From NCBI GenBank assembly GCA_002296975.1, contig DBIS01000285.1, positions 1 through 9,133 on the forward strand: DNA of 9,133 bases, read 5' to 3'. The DNA is from Deltaproteobacteria bacterium UBA796. GTDB lineage: Bacteria > Myxococcota_A > UBA796. The position numbers and the translations under genes were made by a program. The notes under the pieces are model-generated. The model did not search any database and was not told the DNA's origin. It saw only the letters and a list, made by a program, of their open reading frames with translations. Shown piece by piece: positions 5,670 through 9,133 of the stretch (positions within the stretch are counted from its first letter, which is position 1; each line of letters opens with the position of its first letter).

Positions 5670-7232
5670 ATGCGTCAAAAACCCGTTGTGTTGTGCATTT
5701 TAGATGGCATCGGCTGGGGCCGCCGGGACCATGGCGATGCTGTGTTTGTTGCCAACACACCCAAGCTCGACGAACTGAGTGCCGACCACCCTTGGACTTT
5801 GCTCTCCGCCCACGGCACTGCAGTGGGCATGCCAGACGACACCGATATGGGTAACTCCGAGGTCGGTCACAACGCGATGGGCGCCGGGAGGGTCTTTGAC
5901 CAAGGCGCCACCTTGGTCCGAAATGCCATCTCTTCGGGCGAAATTTGGGACTCCCCTGCGTGGAAAAAGGCCGTGCAAGGCCAAACAATTCACCTGATCG
6001 GGCTGCTCAGCGACGGAAATGTTCACAGCCATGTCGACCACCTACTCGCCATGATTGCCCGGGCCGAAGCTGATGGCGTCCAGCGGTTGAGGGTCCACAT
6101 GATGAGCGATGGGCGTGACGTGTCGGGGCGAAGCGTACTGGAGTGGCTCATCCCGCTTGAAGCCGGGCTGGCCAGCCTGAACATCGATGCGGCACTGGGC
6201 TCTGGTGGCGGACGCATGCACATCAGCATGGACCGATATGAAGCCGACTGGGACATGGTCGAACGCGGATTTGCGGTGCAAGTCCACGGTGAAGGGAGGC
6301 GTTTTCCGACCGCGGTAAAGGCCGTCCAAACCCTTTACGCTGAAGATGCCACCGTCGACGACCAGTACCTTCCCGCCTTCGTGGTCGGTGATCATCACGG
6401 CATGAATGAGGGCGACAGTGTCGTCTTGTTCAACTTCAGAGGCGATCGCGCCATCCAGCTTTGCCAGGCCTTCGATGACGTTGAATTTTCGGCCTTTGAC
6501 CGTGGTAACTTCCAAAAAATATTCTTCGCTGGAATGATGCAGTACGATGGAGACTTGAAAATTCCGGCCCACTTTTTGGTCCATCCTCCGGTGATAAACA
6601 ACACCGTGACTGAGCAGCTCACCGCAGCCAACATCCGCAGCTTTGCCATCTCAGAGACCCAAAAGTTCGGCCATGTGACCTACTTTTTTAATGGAAACCG
6701 CTCCGACGTCCCGAATGCTGAGACCTGGGCTGAAATTCCATCCCTCCGAGTGCCTTTCGACCAAGCCCCTCAAATGAGTGCAAGCGAGGTGGCTAAAGCG
6801 GCCTGTAAAGCCATTCGCTCTGGCGATTTTGAACACATTCGGCTTAATCTCGCAAATGGCGACATGGTCGGCCATACAGGCGATATCAAGGCCACGATCT
6901 CCGCAGTGGAGCACCTCGACCACTGCGTGGGCACGCTGATGGAGGCTGTCGCAGACGCCGGGGGTGTAATGCTGGTCACAGCAGACCATGGCAACGCGGA
7001 TCAAATGTTCGGCATCGATAAAAAGACCGGTCAATACACCGACCAAGCCCACACTAGCCACTCGCTCAACCCAGTCCCTTTATGGTTGTTCGCCCCAGGC
7101 GCAGGGCTCTGTTTGGCCGCGGACTCCGGGCCTCAGGTCAATGGGACCATCGCGCAAATCGGTGGGACCCTCCTGGACCTGCTTGGACTCGCTCTACCAT
7201 CTGAGTACCTCCCATCCTTGATAGAGCGCTAA
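5670..7232 (+). CDS. gpmI: 2,3-bisphosphoglycerate-independent phosphoglycerate mutase
   Basis: 520 residues. Interconverts 3- and 2-phosphoglycerate in glycolysis/gluconeogenesis through a phosphoserine intermediate, using two Mn ions; cytoplasmic. Alkaline-phosphatase-fold phosphatase domain and inserted transferase domain are both represented. Visible motifs: LDGIGWG at 11-17 (metal Asp 12), GNSEVGHNAMGAGR at 61-74 (catalytic Ser 63), LLSDGNVHSH at 112-121, SDGRDVSGRS at 146-155, SGGGRMHISMDRYE, FNFRGDR, KFGHVTYFFNGNR, NGDMVGHTGD and TADHGNAD. The DGRDV, SGGGRM-MDRYE and FNGNRS wording matches the plant/trypanosomatid-type subgroup better than the E. coli type. The ATG at 5670 follows GGAG by 5 nt and begins the conserved first strand. 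First gene of a two-gene unit with ltaE, whose start is 1 nt after this stop. Confidence 0.96.
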   Translation: MRQKPVVLCILDGIGWGRRDHGDAVFVANTPKLDELSADHPWTLLSAHGTAVGMPDDTDMGNSEVGHNAMGAGRVFDQGATLVRNAISSGEIWDSPAWKKAVQGQTIHLIGLLSDGNVHSHVDHLLAMIARAEADGVQRLRVHMMSDGRDVSGRSVLEWLIPLEAGLASLNIDAALGSGGGRMHISMDRYEADWDMVERGFAVQVHGEGRRFPTAVKAVQTLYAEDATVDDQYLPAFVVGDHHGMNEGDSVVLFNFRGDRAIQLCQAFDDVEFSAFDRGNFQKIFFAGMMQYDGDLKIPAHFLVHPPVINNTVTEQLTAANIRSFAISETQKFGHVTYFFNGNRSDVPNAETWAEIPSLRVPFDQAPQMSASEVAKAACKAIRSGDFEHIRLNLANGDMVGHTGDIKATISAVEHLDHCVGTLMEAVADAGGVMLVTADHGNADQMFGIDKKTGQYTDQAHTSHSLNPVPLWLFAPGAGLCLAADSGPQVNGTIAQIGGTLLDLLGLALPSEYLPSLIER

Positions 7233-7233
7233 A

Positions 7234-8259
7234 ATGAATATCGTCGATATGCGTTCAGACACGGTCACCCGGCCCTCAGAAAAAATGTGGGAGGCCATGC
7301 GAGGTGCAGAGCTTGGTGACGATGTTTTGGGCGATGATCCAACGGTGATCGCTCTCGAGGCACTTGGGGCAGAGATGCTCGAAAAAGAGGCCGCACTGTT
7401 CACCCCCAGTGGCACCATGGCAAACCAAATCGCTATTCGCCTCCATAGCCAACCAGGCGATGCCATTTTGATGGAGGCCGGTGCCCACCCATTCAACTAC
7501 GAAGGGGCTGCAGCGGCGATGATTTCTGGCGTTCAAATTCGGCCCATCCCCGGCGAGCACGGCATCTTGGACCCAGACGTGGTCCAAACATTCTTCCCTG
7601 TAGCCGACCCCCATTTTGCACCCGTCAGCTTGGTATGCGCCGAAGACACTGCGAACCGCGGGGGAGGGACGCCCTACCCCATCGATATACTGGATGGTTT
7701 GGGGAAACTCGCTCGACAACGGGGCGTCGCAGCCCACCTGGATGGCGCAAGACTATTCAACGCCTCGGTGGCATCAGGCATTGGTGCCGCACGCCGGGCG
7801 AGGCACTTTGATTCGGTTTCGATATGCCTATCAAAGGGCCTCGGTGCTCCCGTCGGCAGCCTACTCATCGGCTCAGATGCATTCATTGACCGAGCGAGAT
7901 GGGTGCGTAAATCCCTCGGTGGCGGCATGCGCCAGGCGGGCCTGCTGGCAGCAGCGGGGATTTATGGGCTTAAACACAATGTGGCTCGCCTCGCCGATGA
8001 CCATGACCGGGCAGCTCGGCTGGCCCACGGACTAAACACCATGGGGTTCGCCACAGAAAAACCCCAGACCAATATGCTTTATGTCGAGGTTGACGATGGG
8101 CCATCAGCACAGCTGATCCTTCAAAACCACCAACTCCGATGCCTGGCCGTCGGCCCGACCACACTTCGTCTTGTGACACACTTAGATGTCTCGGATGCGG
8201 GGATTGATTTAGCCTTCAGCGCTTTTTCTGCCCTCAAAGCTACTCAACAACACGAATAG
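7234..8259 (+). CDS. ltaE: Low-specificity L-threonine aldolase
   Basis: 341 residues, the usual family length. A PLP-dependent fold-type I enzyme that cleaves L-threonine and L-allo-threonine to glycine and acetaldehyde. Visible: MRSDTVTRPSEKMWEAM at the N-terminus, GDDVLGDDPTV at 28-38, FTPSGTMANQ at 56-65 (phosphate-binding loop), His 85 in the position that stacks on PLP, HLDGAR at 168-173 (Asp 170 to the pyridine nitrogen), and SKGLGAPVGS at 200-209 with the Schiff-base Lys 201, followed by RKSLGGGMRQ. The family's usual ENTHN stretch reads EDTANRGGG here, a modest deviation. The ATG lies 1 nt after the gpmI TAA with only a weak AGAG upstream, so translation is probably coupled to gpmI. 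It ends 3 nt before the stop of the convergent membrane-protein gene. Confidence 0.94.
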   Translation: MNIVDMRSDTVTRPSEKMWEAMRGAELGDDVLGDDPTVIALEALGAEMLEKEAALFTPSGTMANQIAIRLHSQPGDAILMEAGAHPFNYEGAAAAMISGVQIRPIPGEHGILDPDVVQTFFPVADPHFAPVSLVCAEDTANRGGGTPYPIDILDGLGKLARQRGVAAHLDGARLFNASVASGIGAARRARHFDSVSICLSKGLGAPVGSLLIGSDAFIDRARWVRKSLGGGMRQAGLLAAAGIYGLKHNVARLADDHDRAARLAHGLNTMGFATEKPQTNMLYVEVDDGPSAQLILQNHQLRCLAVGPTTLRLVTHLDVSDAGIDLAFSAFSALKATQQHE

Positions 8260-8262
8260 CAG

Positions 8263-9090
8263 TCATTCCTCAGAGGGGCCTACGCTAAGCATTTGATCAA
8301 AAAATCGATGAATGGCACTGGGCTCGATGTAGGCAATATACGCGACGACACTCGCCACAGAAAACACGGTGACGGGCAAAAAATAGTACAACCCAATATG
8401 AAAGACGATGCCGATCCAAATCAAAGGTGTGCGGGTGCGCCGAAACCACAAACCCAGGGCCAAGGTATATTCCAAAAGGACAGAAGATATCGCAAGAGCC
8501 ATGCAGGCCCAGTGAAACCACTCACCTGGAAAATCTGAGCCGAAATACAGGTACATCAAAGGCTGCTCAACCCGGTCTCCCCCCAAAAATGCAAGCCGGC
8601 TCTTGTCGATGGCACCCCAAAAATAAATGGCTGAGAGCTGAAGCCCGATCAAACGGACTGCCCACAGATTTCCCCACTCCTGGGGCCAGGGCGTTCCGCT
8701 GGAGCCACAGCGCAGAATTCTGAGCCAACGATCAGCCGAAAAAGACTTGCCACATGGGGTGAAAGCCAAAAGGAAAGACACCACTGCCAAAAAAGTGGTG
8801 TGATGGTGACTCCACGACTCCATGCCCATTTTGTGCCCGACCACAAACACCATGTACAGGGTCGTCAGACCAGTCAACAAACAGGCCGCACGACTAAAGA
8901 GGCCAATAACCATGCCAGAAGTACCAAGGAAAAAGAGAGCGCCCAACAGCCAATGCTCCCAATTTAGACTCCGAAAAGGGAGCAATTCCTGGCCCCATCT
9001 CACCCAGAGAATCAATCCCCAAAAAAAACGCAACAGGCCCACGCCACGGGTAGAACCGTGGAACTCCGTCAGAGCGCGTATACCAACCAT
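8263..9090 (-). CDS. HTTM-domain integral membrane protein
   Basis: 275 residues from the chosen ATG, with about seven strongly hydrophobic segments: near the N-terminus (LLRFFWGLILWV), HWLLGALFFLGTSGMVIGLF, a segment before VVGHKMG, the stretch after HHHTTF, LIGLQLSAIYFWGAIDKSR, WACMALAISSVLLEYTLALG and a long C-terminal pair. The HHHTTF histidines and the Q-L-A-I-Y-F-like segment followed by a charged D-K are typical of the HTTM family, bacterial relatives of the membrane part of vitamin K-dependent gamma-carboxylase. The biochemical role in bacteria is not established. The ATG at 9090 has GAGG about 6 nt upstream; an alternative GTG at 9102 with AAGGTG in front would add four residues, and the frame stays open to the window edge. 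Convergent with ltaE, 3 nt between stops and no terminator between them. Confidence 0.8.
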   Translation of the reverse strand: MVGIRALTEFHGSTRGVGLLRFFWGLILWVRWGQELLPFRSLNWEHWLLGALFFLGTSGMVIGLFSRAACLLTGLTTLYMVFVVGHKMGMESWSHHHTTFLAVVSFLLAFTPCGKSFSADRWLRILRCGSSGTPWPQEWGNLWAVRLIGLQLSAIYFWGAIDKSRLAFLGGDRVEQPLMYLYFGSDFPGEWFHWACMALAISSVLLEYTLALGLWFRRTRTPLIWIGIVFHIGLYYFLPVTVFSVASVVAYIAYIEPSAIHRFFDQMLSVGPSEE

Positions 9091-9106
9091 TGCCGACCTC
9101 ACCGTT

Positions 9107-9133
9107 TCACCTTGTGACCATTTGACGCTCCAC
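9107..9133 (-). CDS. Possible tail of an upstream gene cut by the window edge
   Basis: On the minus strand one frame is open from the window edge to a TGA at 9109-9107, ending with residues VTR, 16 nt before the ATG at 9090. It would place the HTTM gene second in a leftward operon. Nine codons are too few to identify anything; an open frame this short is expected by chance. Confidence 0.15.
   Translation of the reverse strand: MERQMVTR

Noticed and set aside
5533..5988. N-terminal extension of the E1 open frame
   Set aside because: It overlaps gpmI on the other strand, is Arg/Pro/Cys-rich without domain character, and the ATG at 5532 has a strong Shine-Dalgarno.
1..9133. CRISPR arrays, tRNA or rRNA genes, insertion sequences
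   Set aside because: No regularly spaced direct repeats, no cloverleaf, no rRNA motifs and no transposase-like coding sequence were seen.

Overview
The window (about 9.1 kb, moderately high GC) carries five protein genes and one large stretch that reads as RNA rather than protein. The enzymes, an HTTM-type membrane protein and strong Shine-Dalgarno sites at two genes indicate a bacterium, probably Gram-negative. A fused alpha/beta 2-oxoacid dehydrogenase E1, an HTTM protein and a plant/trypanosomatid-type phosphoglycerate mutase would fit a deltaproteobacterial-grade lineage (Myxococcota/Bdellovibrionota-like). That placement is a guess, and no marker here fixes it.

Layout. 1-54 (-): a 17-codon ORF overlapping the stop of the next gene by ATGA. 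51-1253 (-): a Rho-family protein with an intact RNA-binding half but a destroyed Walker A motif; it has a candidate promoter at 1319-1347 and a C-rich leader. 1254-1720: intergenic DNA with a 17-bp inverted repeat (1490-1536). About 1721-3226 (+): roughly 1.5 kb with no credible protein gene but a near-continuous series of hairpins, many capped by UUCG/UNCG (mostly 5' part) or GNRA (3' part) tetraloops. It ends in a 13-bp GCAA hairpin. I read this as a very large structured non-coding RNA of a class I cannot name. 3284-3315 (-): an intrinsic terminator. 3337-5532 (-): fused 2-oxoacid dehydrogenase E1. 5533-5669: divergent intergenic region. 5670-7232 (+): gpmI. 7234-8259 (+): L-threonine aldolase, 1 nt after gpmI. 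8263-9090 (-): HTTM membrane protein, convergent with the aldolase and only 3 nt from it.

How it fits together. gpmI and ltaE form a tight pair linking lower glycolysis with glycine/threonine metabolism. The E1 enzyme, transcribed divergently, feeds acyl-CoA metabolism, but its E2/E3 partners are not in the window. The most unusual part is the left third: a Rho paralogue that probably cannot hydrolyse ATP normally, next to a giant ornate RNA. The two are divergently oriented. Their adjacency is seen; a functional link is only a hypothesis.
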